64,000 nucleotides of DNA from Deltaproteobacteria bacterium (lineage in GTDB: Bacteria; Myxococcota; UBA727; VGSZ01), in the NCBI GenBank assembly GCA_016177705.1, contig JACOUT010000002.1:587604-651603 (forward strand), given 5' to 3'. The translations under genes were made by a program, and so were the position numbers. The stretch's first letter is position 1. Each line of letters opens with the position of its first letter. This document shows positions 36,015-46,321 of this stretch, piece by piece. The notes below the pieces were generated by a model. It was not told the DNA's origin. It did no database searches and saw only the letters and a list, made by a program, of their open reading frames with translations.

Positions 36015-37415
36015 ATGTCCACGCGGCACCTGCTCGTCGTCACCACCGTCACCATCGCGTTGTCCGGCTGCCCCGCGGAAGAACCGCCCCCCGCCGGCCC
36101 CGTCTGGTCGCCGGGCGTCACGCACGCGTCGGATGCGACGCCCGTCCGCGGCTTCGTCGACCTGCGCGGCCTGGTGCACTCGCACTCGGTCTACTCGCAC
36201 GACGCCTGCGATGGCGCGCCGGTGCTGGAGGACGGCACGCGCGATCCCGTGTGCTTCGACGACTTCCGCCGCGGGCTGTGCCAGGCCAAGCACGACTTCG
36301 CCTTCTTGACCGACCACCGCGAGTCGTTCACCGACACCGAGTACCCCGAGGCGCTGCTGTTTCGGCCCGAACGCGGCGACGTGCTCATCGAGCACGACGG
36401 CGTCGGCACCGCCAACCGCGCGGCCTGCGACGACGGCTCGAGCGCCATCATCATGGGCGGCGCAGAGTCCGACATGATGCCGGTCGGCCTCGAGCACCAC
36501 GTGCCGGGCGACCGCGGATCCGTCTATGGGTCGCGCACACCCGAGGCGGCACAGGCGGAGCACGACGCCGGCGCGGTGGTGCTGCTCGCGCACCCCGAGG
36601 ATTTCAGCGTCGCCGAGCTGCTGTCGTTCCCGCTCGACGGCTTCGAGATGTTCAACCTGCACGCCAACACCTTCCTCGGCATGGGCATCGCGCTCGACTT
36701 CATCCTGCGCTGGCAGGACGGCGACACCGGCCTGCCGCACCCCGACCTGCTGGTGTTCGGCATCTACAGCGAGGATCCGCGCTACCTGCAGCGCTGGGGC
36801 AACGTGCTCGCCACCGGCCGCCACCTGGTCACCACCATGGGCACCGACTGCCACCGCAACACCTTCGCCGCCATCCTCGAGGACGGCGAGCGCGGCGACA
36901 GCTACCGGCGCATGATGGTCGCCTTCTCGAACCACGTGCGCGCGCGCCCGCTCGCCGACGGCACGCTCGACGATCGCGCAGTCAAGGAGGCGCTGGCCGC
37001 CGGGCGCAACTACGGCGTCTTCGAGATGCTCGGCACGCCGGTCGGCTTCGATGTGCACGCGGACAAGAGCGGTACCAGCTACGAGCTGGGCGACACCGTG
37101 CCGGTGGGCTCAACGCTGGTGGTGGACGCGCCGCGCGTGCGCGACCTCGATCCGGCCGCCGAGGCACCGACCATCCGACTGCGCGTGCTGCGCGCCACCG
37201 ACGACGAAGCCGGCTTCGTCGAGGTGGCCAGCACAACCGACGCGCGCCTGTCGGTGCCGCTCGACGTCGCGGGCGCCTACCGCGCCGAGGTGCGTATGCT
37301 CCCCTGGCACCTGCGCGAGCACCTGCGCGACGACGCCTACGGCTATCTCGAAGCCGCCGCTGAAGACGGCCGCGACTACGTGTGGATCTACGGCGGCGCG
37401 CTCTACGTCGAGTGA
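36015..37415 (+). CDS. PHP-type metal-dependent lipoprotein
   Basis: A 466-residue protein with a lipoprotein signal (VTIALSGC, Cys19). LRGLVHSHSVYSHDAC, FAFLTDHRESF, VLLAHPEDF and TTMGTDCHRNTF resemble the metal-binding motifs of PHP phosphoesterases (HxH, D-H, H, D-x-H), so a PHP-like fold is likely. The substrate is unknown. A beta-rich C-terminal region (about residues 345-460) ends the protein. With a lipid anchor it would act in the periplasm or on the surface. The ATG at 36015 is the start of the signal peptide; the ORF open to 35553 runs through the repeat element and is not used. Confidence 0.75.
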   Translation: MSTRHLLVVTTVTIALSGCPAEEPPPAGPVWSPGVTHASDATPVRGFVDLRGLVHSHSVYSHDACDGAPVLEDGTRDPVCFDDFRRGLCQAKHDFAFLTDHRESFTDTEYPEALLFRPERGDVLIEHDGVGTANRAACDDGSSAIIMGGAESDMMPVGLEHHVPGDRGSVYGSRTPEAAQAEHDAGAVVLLAHPEDFSVAELLSFPLDGFEMFNLHANTFLGMGIALDFILRWQDGDTGLPHPDLLVFGIYSEDPRYLQRWGNVLATGRHLVTTMGTDCHRNTFAAILEDGERGDSYRRMMVAFSNHVRARPLADGTLDDRAVKEALAAGRNYGVFEMLGTPVGFDVHADKSGTSYELGDTVPVGSTLVVDAPRVRDLDPAAEAPTIRLRVLRATDDEAGFVEVASTTDARLSVPLDVAGAYRAEVRMLPWHLREHLRDDAYGYLEAAAEDGRDYVWIYGGALYVE

Positions 37416-37432
37416 CGAGCCGGCAATAACCG

Positions 37433-39370
37433 CTACTGCAATTCGCGCAGCGCCTCGTCCTGGCCGCGCTGCGCGCGCTGGATGTCCTCGACGGCGCGCA
37501 AGGTCGCCTCGGAGACACGCGCTTGGTCGCCCTGCACGGTGGCGAGCCGCCGCGCCATCTCGCTGATCTGCGCGAGCGCGGCGCGGGCTGCGCGCGCGTC
37601 CTCCGCCTGCGCGCGGCTCTTTTGCTCGAGCTCGGGGCCAAGTGCTGCCAGGCGACGCGTGGCGGCCTCGATTTGTGACGCCGCCTTGCCGTGCTCGTCG
37701 GTGGCGCGCGCTGCTTCACCGACCAGGCGCGTCACCTCGTTCATGGCACCGCCGACCAGCCGCGCACGCGCCGCCTGCTCGCCGATGACGTGCTCGATGG
37801 CGCGCACCTGCGCGGTCGCTTCGCGCGCGGAGCCGAGGATCTGTTCGAGCGCGCGCGCGGCCTCCTCCGACAGCGCCGCGCCCGCCTCCACCGCGCTCTC
37901 GCCGCGCTCGATGACCTCCACCGCGCGCGTCGCCTCGGCCTTGAGCCCTTGCACCACCGCCGTGATCTCGCGCGTCGATGCCGCGGTGCGCTCGGCGAGC
38001 GCCTTGATCTGCTCGGCCACCACGCGGAAGCCGGCGCCGTGGTCGCCCGCCTGCGCCGCGATGATGGAGGCGTTGAGCGCGAGTACGTTGGTCTCGATGG
38101 CCACCTCATCGATGACGTTGTTGATGGCGCCGATGGCGCGCACGCGCTGATCGAGGTCGCGGATGACGGTGCCCGCGGTGCGCGAGCTGGCGCGGATCTC
38201 GTCGACGCCGCCGAGCGTGCGCCGCACCGCCTCCACGCCGCGCTCGGCGTCCTTGATCATGAGGTCGGCGAGGCCGGCGGTCTTCACCACGGTCTGCTCC
38301 GCCTGCTCGGCGGACTTCTCCATCGCCAGCATGGCGCGCGAGGTGGCGTCGGCCGACGACGAGAGCTGGCCGTACTGCGCCTGCACCGCCGCCACCGCGC
38401 CGGTCAGATCGCCGAGCGCGGTCGTGGTCTGGCCGACGTCGCTCACCAGGCGCTCGACCGCGGCGGCCACGCGACCGGCGCTGTCGGCCATGCCGGCCAC
38501 CTTTGCGTCCGATGACGACGACGAGGTGGCGAGCGTCTCCACGCTGGTGGCCACCGCGTGCACCGTCTGCGCGAGCTGCGCGCTCGCGCGCCGCGTGCGC
38601 TCGAGGCCTTCGCCGTGGCCGGCGCCGAAGGAGCGCATGCGCTCGAGGAACTCGTCCTTGCGGCGGCTCTCGTCGAGCGCGCGGTCGCGCGCCTGGGTGA
38701 CCGCTTGCGCGGCGACCTCGAGCTCGCGGTGCTTGTCCTCGAGCTGGCGGCGGGCGCGCTCGACCATGGCGGCGTCACGTCGTCGAGCGCTCTCGTACTG
38801 CGCGGCGATGGCGGTGACCGCGGCGAGCGCCGTGATGCTCGCCAGCGTGTGGAAGTACGGGCCGGTGTCGTCCTCGGCGGCGAAGCGCCAGCCCAGATCC
38901 TCGGCGACGAACAAGCCGAGCCTGCCGGCGACCGCGAGCAGGCAGACGCCGATGCCGACGCGCGGACCGACCAGGAAGGTCGTGACCAAGGGCGCCAGCA
39001 CCAGCCACCACTGCGACGAGTCGCCGGGGCCGGTGAAGAACAACCCCATGGCCTCGACCACCACGACGTTGAGCACACCGATGACCACCGCCGGCAACTG
39101 GATGGAACCGAGCCACCAGGCGAACGGGATGCACAAGAGGCCCACCACCGAGCCGGCGCCGAGCACGAGCGCCGCCGGGGAGATGCCGTCCTCGCCGAGG
39201 ATCATCGACGTGAAGAACGCGGCCGCGGCCGACAACAGCAGCGCGACGATGATGAACAGCTTGGCACGCCGCACCTCGTCCGGGTCGTCGCGCATGGTCG
39301 GCGGGATCAGGGGCCAAAACAGCCCCCTCTTGTTGTCCCGGCCGGTTTGGAGATCGGGTGCGAAGCTCAT
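37433..39370 (-). CDS. Methyl-accepting chemotaxis-type receptor without a periplasmic sensor domain
   Basis: A 645-residue protein. Six hydrophobic segments lie in residues ~35-195 with only short loops, instead of two helices flanking a sensor domain. A coiled coil (~200-260) leads to the signalling domain, whose hairpin tip contains EVAIETNVLALNASIIAAQAGDHGAGFRVVAEQIKALAERTA, typical of MCPs. The C-terminus has no CheR-binding pentapeptide. It may sense membrane state or energetics. The ATG at 39370 was preferred over the TTG at 39382. It is convergent with the PHP-type gene. No other chemotaxis genes are in the window. Confidence 0.88.
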   Translation of the reverse strand: MSFAPDLQTGRDNKRGLFWPLIPPTMRDDPDEVRRAKLFIIVALLLSAAAAFFTSMILGEDGISPAALVLGAGSVVGLLCIPFAWWLGSIQLPAVVIGVLNVVVVEAMGLFFTGPGDSSQWWLVLAPLVTTFLVGPRVGIGVCLLAVAGRLGLFVAEDLGWRFAAEDDTGPYFHTLASITALAAVTAIAAQYESARRRDAAMVERARRQLEDKHRELEVAAQAVTQARDRALDESRRKDEFLERMRSFGAGHGEGLERTRRASAQLAQTVHAVATSVETLATSSSSSDAKVAGMADSAGRVAAAVERLVSDVGQTTTALGDLTGAVAAVQAQYGQLSSSADATSRAMLAMEKSAEQAEQTVVKTAGLADLMIKDAERGVEAVRRTLGGVDEIRASSRTAGTVIRDLDQRVRAIGAINNVIDEVAIETNVLALNASIIAAQAGDHGAGFRVVAEQIKALAERTAASTREITAVVQGLKAEATRAVEVIERGESAVEAGAALSEEAARALEQILGSAREATAQVRAIEHVIGEQAARARLVGGAMNEVTRLVGEAARATDEHGKAASQIEAATRRLAALGPELEQKSRAQAEDARAARAALAQISEMARRLATVQGDQARVSEATLRAVEDIQRAQRGQDEALRELQ

Positions 39371-39439
39371 GGGCGGTGACAAGCTACCCGAGGCGCCGTG
39401 GCGCGCGCACCTTCCATGCGCGCCGGCGCCGAGCCGACC

Positions 39440-40096
39440 TCACGGAAGGATGGGGTAGCGCTTGGCCGCGATGCCGGGCGGCGCGCAATCGAAGTGCCAC
39501 CACTCGTGCGGCAAGAGGCCGAAACCGGCGCGCAGCATCACCTCGCGCAGCAACAGGCGGTTCGCCAGCTGCTCGCTCGTGAGCTTGCCCTCCTTCCACA
39601 GGTCGCTCTCCCGGCGCGGCTCGGCGAGCGCGCCGAAGAAGTCCCAGGGCGTGCCCATGTCGAGGGGCGCCTGCTTGGCGCTGTCCCACAGCGACAGGTC
39701 AACGGCGCAGCCGCGGTTGTGCACGCTGCCGGGCGGCTTGTGCGGGTTGGCGACGTAGCCCTGCTGCTTGGTGCCGGCCACTGCGTCCCACATGACGAGC
39801 TGGACGCTCTTCGGGCGCGCGCAGTCGTAGAGCACGAAGGTCACGCCGGGCGCGCGCTGCTGCAAACGCACGTGTGCGTCCGCGAGCATGCGAGCGGCGT
39901 CCTCGACCAAGAAGCAGCGCTCCAGCTCGCCATAGACATCCTTGTGCAGGAAGTTGTCGGGCGTGGAGTAGCCGAGCGCGACGTGCGCGGTGGGGATGCG
40001 CTCGCCCACGTCGACCAGGCCAGGGCCAAAGGGCGCGGCGGGCGATTGCGCCAGCATGAGCGCGAAGAGCGCGAGCACACGGCGACGGTAGCGCAA
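39440..40096 (-). CDS. D-alanyl-D-alanine dipeptidase (VanX/DdpX family)
   Basis: Zinc-dependent M15D peptidase that cleaves D-Ala-D-Ala. A basic RYRRR start and hydrophobic stretch give a signal peptide. DCARPKSVQLVMWD precedes SVHNRGCAVDLSL (zinc His and Asp), and LPHEWWHFDC carries the catalytic Glu and zinc His. No vanH/vanA or two-component genes are adjacent, so housekeeping peptide recycling or nutrient use is more likely than glycopeptide resistance. The first codon in the open frame is TTG at 40096; a GTG at 40078 is an alternative that would lose the basic region. A 56-bp gap separates it from the divergent aldolase gene. Confidence 0.85.
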   Translation of the reverse strand: MRYRRRVLALFALMLAQSPAAPFGPGLVDVGERIPTAHVALGYSTPDNFLHKDVYGELERCFLVEDAARMLADAHVRLQQRAPGVTFVLYDCARPKSVQLVMWDAVAGTKQQGYVANPHKPPGSVHNRGCAVDLSLWDSAKQAPLDMGTPWDFFGALAEPRRESDLWKEGKLTSEQLANRLLLREVMLRAGFGLLPHEWWHFDCAPPGIAAKRYPILP

Positions 40097-40152
40097 CGCC
40101 GCGCCGCGCGCTCGGGCCTTGCTCGAGACACGCGCGCGTGCGACGGGGCCGC

Positions 40153-41175
40153 ATGGAGATCCTCGTCGACCTCGTCAGCGACACCGCCACGCGCCCCACC
40201 GAGGCGATGAAGCGCGCCATGATGGCGGCCCCGCTCGGCGACGAGCAAAAAGGCGAGGATCCCACGGTGCGCGCGCTCGAGGAGCGCATGGCCGCGCTGC
40301 TCGGCTGCGAGCGCGCCCTGTTCGTCCCCTCGGCCACCATGGGCAACCAGATCGCGCTCGCGCTGCACGCGCAGGCCGGCGACGAGGTCATCTGCCACCG
40401 CACCGCGCACGTGCTCAACCACGAGGGCGCGGGCGCGGCCATGACCGCGCGCGCGCAGCTCCACCCGCTCGATACGCCCCGCGGCATTTTCACGGCCGAC
40501 GATGTGCGCCGCGTCACCCGCGCCGACGATCCGCACTACCCGCGCACGCGCTGCGTGGTCGTCGAGAACACCTCGAACGGCGGCGGTGGCAGCGTCTGGC
40601 CGCTCGCCACCTACGACGCGGTGGCCGAGCATTGCCGTGCCGCCGGGCTGTCGCTGCACCTCGACGGCGCGCGGCTGTTTCACGCGAGCGTCGCGCTCGC
40701 CGTGCCGGTCGGCAGGTTGGCGCGCGGCGCCGACACGGTGCAGGTGTGCTTCTCCAAGGGGCTCGGCTGCGCTTTTGGCGCCGTGCTGGCGCTGCCCGCA
40801 TCGTTGTGGCCACGCGCGCGGCGGCTCAAGCAGGCGCTCGGCGGCTGTCTTCGCCAAGCGGGCATCGCGGCCGGTGGCATGCTGTATGCCCTCGATCACC
40901 ACGTCGAGCGCCTGGCGGACGACCACCGTCGGGCGCGCGCGCTCGCCGACGGGCTCGGCGGCGTGGCCGGCCTCGAGGTCGAGGCGGTGGAGACCAACTT
41001 GGTGTTCTTCCGGACACGCACCAAGGCGCCGCGCGACCTCGTCGCGGCCGCGTTGGCCGACGGAGTGCGCGTGGCGGCAGCCGGCCCCGATCGCCTGCGC
41101 GCCTGCCTGCACCTCGACGTCGATGACGCCGGCGTGGAGCGGGCGCTGCGCGCACTCGCGCGCGCCGCGATGTGA
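40153..41175 (+). CDS. ltaE: Low-specificity L-threonine aldolase
   Basis: PLP enzyme that splits threonine and allo-threonine into glycine and acetaldehyde. DLVSDTATRPTEAMKRAM at the start, EDPTVRALEERMAALLGCE, VVVENTSNGGGGSVWPL, and the PLP lysine in QVCFSKGLGCAFG are family marks. The length of 340 residues matches LtaE. The ATG at 40153 begins the conserved part; the GTG at 40138 would add five residues. Cytoplasmic. Divergent from the dipeptidase gene. Whether it serves glycine supply or threonine breakdown cannot be told. Confidence 0.92.
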   Translation: MEILVDLVSDTATRPTEAMKRAMMAAPLGDEQKGEDPTVRALEERMAALLGCERALFVPSATMGNQIALALHAQAGDEVICHRTAHVLNHEGAGAAMTARAQLHPLDTPRGIFTADDVRRVTRADDPHYPRTRCVVVENTSNGGGGSVWPLATYDAVAEHCRAAGLSLHLDGARLFHASVALAVPVGRLARGADTVQVCFSKGLGCAFGAVLALPASLWPRARRLKQALGGCLRQAGIAAGGMLYALDHHVERLADDHRRARALADGLGGVAGLEVEAVETNLVFFRTRTKAPRDLVAAALADGVRVAAAGPDRLRACLHLDVDDAGVERALRALARAAM

Positions 41176-41289
41176 GCAGCGACGTCGAGGACCGCCGGGT
41201 CGGTGTGGCGCGACGCACAGTTGCCACGAGGTCGCCAGGTTGACACCTCCTGGTCGCGCGGCCACGCTCCGCGCGTTTTTGGAGGAACC

Positions 41290-42123
41290 ATGCATCGCAA
41301 GCGATTCGGTCTGCTCGGCTCCCTTCTCGTCGTCGGCATGCTCGTCGTAGGCCCGGCCGCTTCGCTCGGCGGCTGCGCGGCCAGCGTCAACGGCAAGGTC
41401 GACGAGCAGGCGGTGGACGCGCTCATCTCGGCGCTGTTCGTGCAGGACCAGGCCGACTTCGGCACCGAGGACACGCTCTACAGCCTCAACGCCTCCGGAG
41501 TCAGCGTCATCGGCGCGTGCGAAGCACGGACCAAGGCGCTGCAGAACTACAACACGCTGCTCGAGACCAACTTCGAGGACGTCAAGGACGCCGAGGGCGA
41601 TGTCGACAAGCTCGACGAAGCAAACGAGGCCTTCGCGCAAGGCCAGGTCGACTACGAGGTGAAGAACTTCCCCACCGACTACTGGTACGTCGCGGCGGGC
41701 ATGCAGTCGCTCGATGACGGCAACTTCGACGGCGCCGAGCAGGACATCGACATCGAGGACACGGACGACAGCGGCCTCGACCCGACCGACGACAAGGACG
41801 TCGTCGCCAGCCTGATGATCTGCCGCGTCAACGACCACCCCAAGGTCGATGAGCCGGACGATCACCAGTTCGTGGTCGAGCGTGATCAGGACTGCTACCT
41901 GGCCAAGAAGGGTACGCTGTCCGTCACCAAGTACGACCAGGACAAGACGCTGACCATCACCGCCGAGGTCGAGCTGACGCCGCTCGACAGCGACGGCGCG
42001 GTCAAGGACGTCGACGAGGACGCCGGCGAGGTGGTGGTCAACATCAACTCCGCGCACTGCCCGACGCTCGAAGAAGAGATGCAGAACACCAAGGACATCA
42101 TCGAGGACGCGCTCGACGGCTGA
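41290..42123 (+). CDS. Acidic lipoprotein of unknown function
   Basis: A 277-residue protein. The signal peptide (LLGSLLVVGMLVVGPAASLGGC) ends in a lipobox at Cys29. The mature part is strongly acidic, with Asp/Glu clusters (IDIEDTDDSGLDPTDDKD, then VDEDAGE). No family was recognised. Excess acidic residues could bind Ca2+ or act as a spacer. GGAGG (41281-41285) sits four bases ahead of the ATG. A TTGACA at 41240-41245 lies upstream but has no matching -10. It lies in a co-directional run ahead of the hot-dog and OPT genes. Confidence 0.8.
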   Translation: MHRKRFGLLGSLLVVGMLVVGPAASLGGCAASVNGKVDEQAVDALISALFVQDQADFGTEDTLYSLNASGVSVIGACEARTKALQNYNTLLETNFEDVKDAEGDVDKLDEANEAFAQGQVDYEVKNFPTDYWYVAAGMQSLDDGNFDGAEQDIDIEDTDDSGLDPTDDKDVVASLMICRVNDHPKVDEPDDHQFVVERDQDCYLAKKGTLSVTKYDQDKTLTITAEVELTPLDSDGAVKDVDEDAGEVVVNINSAHCPTLEEEMQNTKDIIEDALDG

Positions 42124-42165
42124 TCGGGGCCGACAGCGCGCGCGACTTGGTGTAGACGGGGCGCC

Positions 42166-42642
42166 ATGGGACGCCCCGTCCAGACCGAGTACACCGCGGG
42201 CCGCAAGATCCTGACGGGCGTCGCCGACCCTTCGGGCCTGCGCCTGCTGTTCGAGCTCGACGGCAACCGCGTCTTCTGCCACGTCGACGCCAACGAGGAT
42301 CTTTGCGGCCGCGCCAAGGTGGTGCCGGCCGGCGTCATTCAGGGCGTGGCTGACGATCTGGCACATGCCACCGTGGCCGCGCTCAAGAAGCGCGTCGGCG
42401 TGGTGCGCGAGTGCCGCATCCGCTTTCTCAAGCCGCTCTACGCCGGTGAGAGCTTTCGCGCCGACGGCACCATCTTCCGCGACACCGGCGACCTCGTGGT
42501 GGTGCAGGCGCGCATGGTCAACCGCAAGGAGCAGCTCTGCGTCGAGGCCGAGGTCGAGGTCTTCGGCCTCACTGCCGAGCAGGTGCGCCGCATGACGCCG
42601 GACGGCATGGTGCCGGTCGAGCTGCGTAAGTACCTGCCGTGA
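42166..42642 (+). CDS. Hot-dog fold protein (thioesterase-like)
   Basis: A 158-residue protein. VVPAGVIQGVADDLAHATVAALKKRVGVVRECRI and RFLKPLYAGESFRADGTIFRDTGDLVVVQARMVN show the beta-helix-beta pattern of PaaI/MaoC-type hot-dog domains, with the Gly-rich helix and the late VVQA(K/R) strand. It could be an acyl-CoA thioesterase or hydratase-like protein. The usual catalytic residues are not obvious, so the activity is open. It shares a GTGA overlap with the OPT transporter gene and is 42 bases from the lipoprotein gene upstream. Confidence 0.65.
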   Translation: MGRPVQTEYTAGRKILTGVADPSGLRLLFELDGNRVFCHVDANEDLCGRAKVVPAGVIQGVADDLAHATVAALKKRVGVVRECRIRFLKPLYAGESFRADGTIFRDTGDLVVVQARMVNRKEQLCVEAEVEVFGLTAEQVRRMTPDGMVPVELRKYLP

Positions 42643-44930
42643 GCGAGGCCGGCGAACACCAGCCCTTCGTGCCGCCGGACCAATCGCCGCGCGAGCTGAC
42701 CGTGCGCGGCGTCCTCATCGGCGCGGTGCTCGGCATCATCTTCGCGGCCTCGTCGGTGTACCTCGGCCTCAAGGTCGGGTTGACCGTGTCGGCGTCGATC
42801 CCGGTCGCGGTCTTGTCGATCACGCTGTTTCGCTGGGCGCAGAAGGCGCTGCGCCTCGCGCCCGCCAGCATCCTCGAGAACAACATCGTGCAAACCACGG
42901 GCAGCGCGGGCGAGTCGATCGCTGCCGGCGTCGCCTTCACGTTGCCGTCGCTGTTGCTGATGGGCTTCGAGCTGGAGCTGTCGCGCACCTTGTTGGTGGC
43001 GCTGTTCGGCGGGCTCATCGGCGTGCTGATGATGATCCCGCTGCGCCACGGCCTGATCGTCAAGGACCACGGCAAGCTCGCCTATCCCGAGGGCACCGCG
43101 TGCGCCGACGTGCTCATCGTGGGCGAACAGGGAGGCACCAACGCGAAGACGGTGTTCATCGGCTTCTTCGTCGGCGTGGGCTACGCGGCGCTCAACCTGA
43201 TCACCAAGCTGTGGAAGGACGTCTCCGAGGTCGCGGTCGACTTCGGCGGCCGGCTCAAGGGCGCCTTGCTCGCCTTCGAGGTGAGCCCACCCATGCTCGG
43301 CGTCGGCTACATCATCGGCCCGCGCGTCTCGGCCAACATGATGGCCGGCGGCATGTTGTCGTTCCTGGTGCTGGTGCCGCTGGTGCACATCTTCGGCGAC
43401 AGCATGCCGACGCCCATGTACCCCGAGGGCAGCAAGCGCATCGCCGAGATGAGCGCCTACGCCATCAGGAACGCGTACATCCTTTACGTCGGTGCCGGCG
43501 CGGTCGCGACCGGCGGCTTCATCGCGCTGGCGCGCGCCATCCCCACCATCGTCGGCGCCTTCCGCGGCGGGCTCGCCAACCTGCGCGCTGGACAAGGGCA
43601 GTCGGCGCAGCGACGCACCGAGCGCGATCTGCCCATGTCCGTCGTCGGCGGCGGCGCGCTCGCGTTGGTGCTCGCCATTTGGCTCGCGCCCGTGCTCGGC
43701 ATCAACCTGGTGAGCGCGGCGCTGATCCTCTTGTTCGGCTTCTTCTTCGTCACGGTCAGCTCGCGCATCACCGGCGAGATCGGCAGCTCGTCGAACCCCA
43801 TCTCGGGCATGACGGTGGCGACGCTGCTCATCACCTGCGGCCTGTTCGTCGCCGTGAGCTGGACCGGCGTCGGCTACAAGGCGATGGCGCTCACCACCGC
43901 CGCGCTCGTGTGCGTGTCGGCGTCGGTGGCGGGCGCCACCTCGCAGGATCTGAAGACCGGCTTCCTGGTCGGCGGCACGCCGCGCGCGCAGCAGATCGCC
44001 ATCTCGGCCGGCGTCATCACGAGCGCCGTGGTCATCGGCTTCGTGCTCATCCAGCTCAACCAGGGCGCGACCACCCACAAGGCCGTGGCGGTGCCGCAGT
44101 ACACGGCGGCCACCATCGAGCAGGTTCCGGAGCAGGGGCCCGACGGCAAGAGCTACCGCGTCCATTACGTTCGCGAGGACGTGGTGCTGCCGGACGCCGT
44201 GGTGGCGCGCGGCAAGTACCTGGTCGACGACGCCGGCCAGCTCGCCTTCCTGGTCGATCCCGGCGTGTGCGGCACCCAGCCCTTTCGTTGGGAGCGGGCC
44301 GAGGCCGTCGCCAAAGTGACCGTGCCGCCAAACGCGCCGAGCGAGCTCGGCCCCGATCGCGTGGGCTATCGCCTGGTCGAGGACGGGGGCGCGCGCCTGC
44401 TGGTCGACGCCGAAGGAAACGCCGTGTGGCGCGCCCGCAGCGTCGTCAAGTTCGACGCGCCCAAGGCGCAACTGTTCCGCCTGATCATCGACGGCACGCT
44501 CGGCGGCAAGCTGCCGTGGGGCTTGGTGCTGGTGGGCGTCTTGCTGGCGGTGATGATGGAGATGGTCGGTGTGGCCTCGCTGCCGTTCGCGGTCGGGCTC
44601 TATCTCCCCGTCTCGACGTCGGCCGGCATCTTCATCGGCGGCGTGGTGCGTCTGCTGGTCGATCGGCAGCGCAAGAAGACGCAGGGCACCACCAGCGGCG
44701 GCGATGACTTCTCCCCCGGCATGCTGATGGCCTCGGGCCTGATCGCCGGCGGCGCCATCACCGGTGTCTTGCAGTCGATCATCGAGACCTTGCCCACGGC
44801 CAAGAAGGCGCTCGATCTGTCGGATGCCTTCCCGCTCGCCGGCATCGACACCTGGTGGCCGCTCGTGCCCTTCCTCGCCATGGCGGCGGCGCTCTACTTC
44901 GTGGGTGTGCGCCGGGAATCGCCTCGCTGA
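42639..44930 (+). CDS. OPT-family transporter (oligopeptide or metal chelate)
   Basis: A 763-residue polytopic membrane protein. NNIVQTTGSAGESIAAGVAFTLP and GKLAYPEGTACADVL are typical OPT-family signatures, found also in bacterial EspB-like members. About 14-16 hydrophobic segments are visible. A soluble insertion of some 120 residues (about 485-610) interrupts the membrane part after a helix near residue 470; its repeated valine/aspartate pattern is unlike a transmembrane region. The family imports peptides or metal chelates by proton coupling. The GTG start overlaps the hot-dog stop. A second OPT gene is at 55195. Confidence 0.85.
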   Translation: MSEAGEHQPFVPPDQSPRELTVRGVLIGAVLGIIFAASSVYLGLKVGLTVSASIPVAVLSITLFRWAQKALRLAPASILENNIVQTTGSAGESIAAGVAFTLPSLLLMGFELELSRTLLVALFGGLIGVLMMIPLRHGLIVKDHGKLAYPEGTACADVLIVGEQGGTNAKTVFIGFFVGVGYAALNLITKLWKDVSEVAVDFGGRLKGALLAFEVSPPMLGVGYIIGPRVSANMMAGGMLSFLVLVPLVHIFGDSMPTPMYPEGSKRIAEMSAYAIRNAYILYVGAGAVATGGFIALARAIPTIVGAFRGGLANLRAGQGQSAQRRTERDLPMSVVGGGALALVLAIWLAPVLGINLVSAALILLFGFFFVTVSSRITGEIGSSSNPISGMTVATLLITCGLFVAVSWTGVGYKAMALTTAALVCVSASVAGATSQDLKTGFLVGGTPRAQQIAISAGVITSAVVIGFVLIQLNQGATTHKAVAVPQYTAATIEQVPEQGPDGKSYRVHYVREDVVLPDAVVARGKYLVDDAGQLAFLVDPGVCGTQPFRWERAEAVAKVTVPPNAPSELGPDRVGYRLVEDGGARLLVDAEGNAVWRARSVVKFDAPKAQLFRLIIDGTLGGKLPWGLVLVGVLLAVMMEMVGVASLPFAVGLYLPVSTSAGIFIGGVVRLLVDRQRKKTQGTTSGGDDFSPGMLMASGLIAGGAITGVLQSIIETLPTAKKALDLSDAFPLAGIDTWWPLVPFLAMAAALYFVGVRRESPR

Positions 44931-44953
44931 CGCCCGGCTGCTACTAGAGGAGC

Positions 44954-46285
<1,332 letters not shown>

Positions 46286-46321
46286 CGACCGTGCCGGTGC
46301 GGCGCGCGCTATAACGCGCAC

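Noticed and set aside
39440..40096. Vancomycin-resistance locus
   Set aside because: Only a VanX-type dipeptidase is present; no D-Ala-D-Lac ligase, dehydrogenase or VanRS-type regulators are nearby.
41240..41270. Promoter with TTGACA at 41240-41245
   Set aside because: No acceptable -10 at 16-18 bases; kept only as a remark under the acidic lipoprotein.
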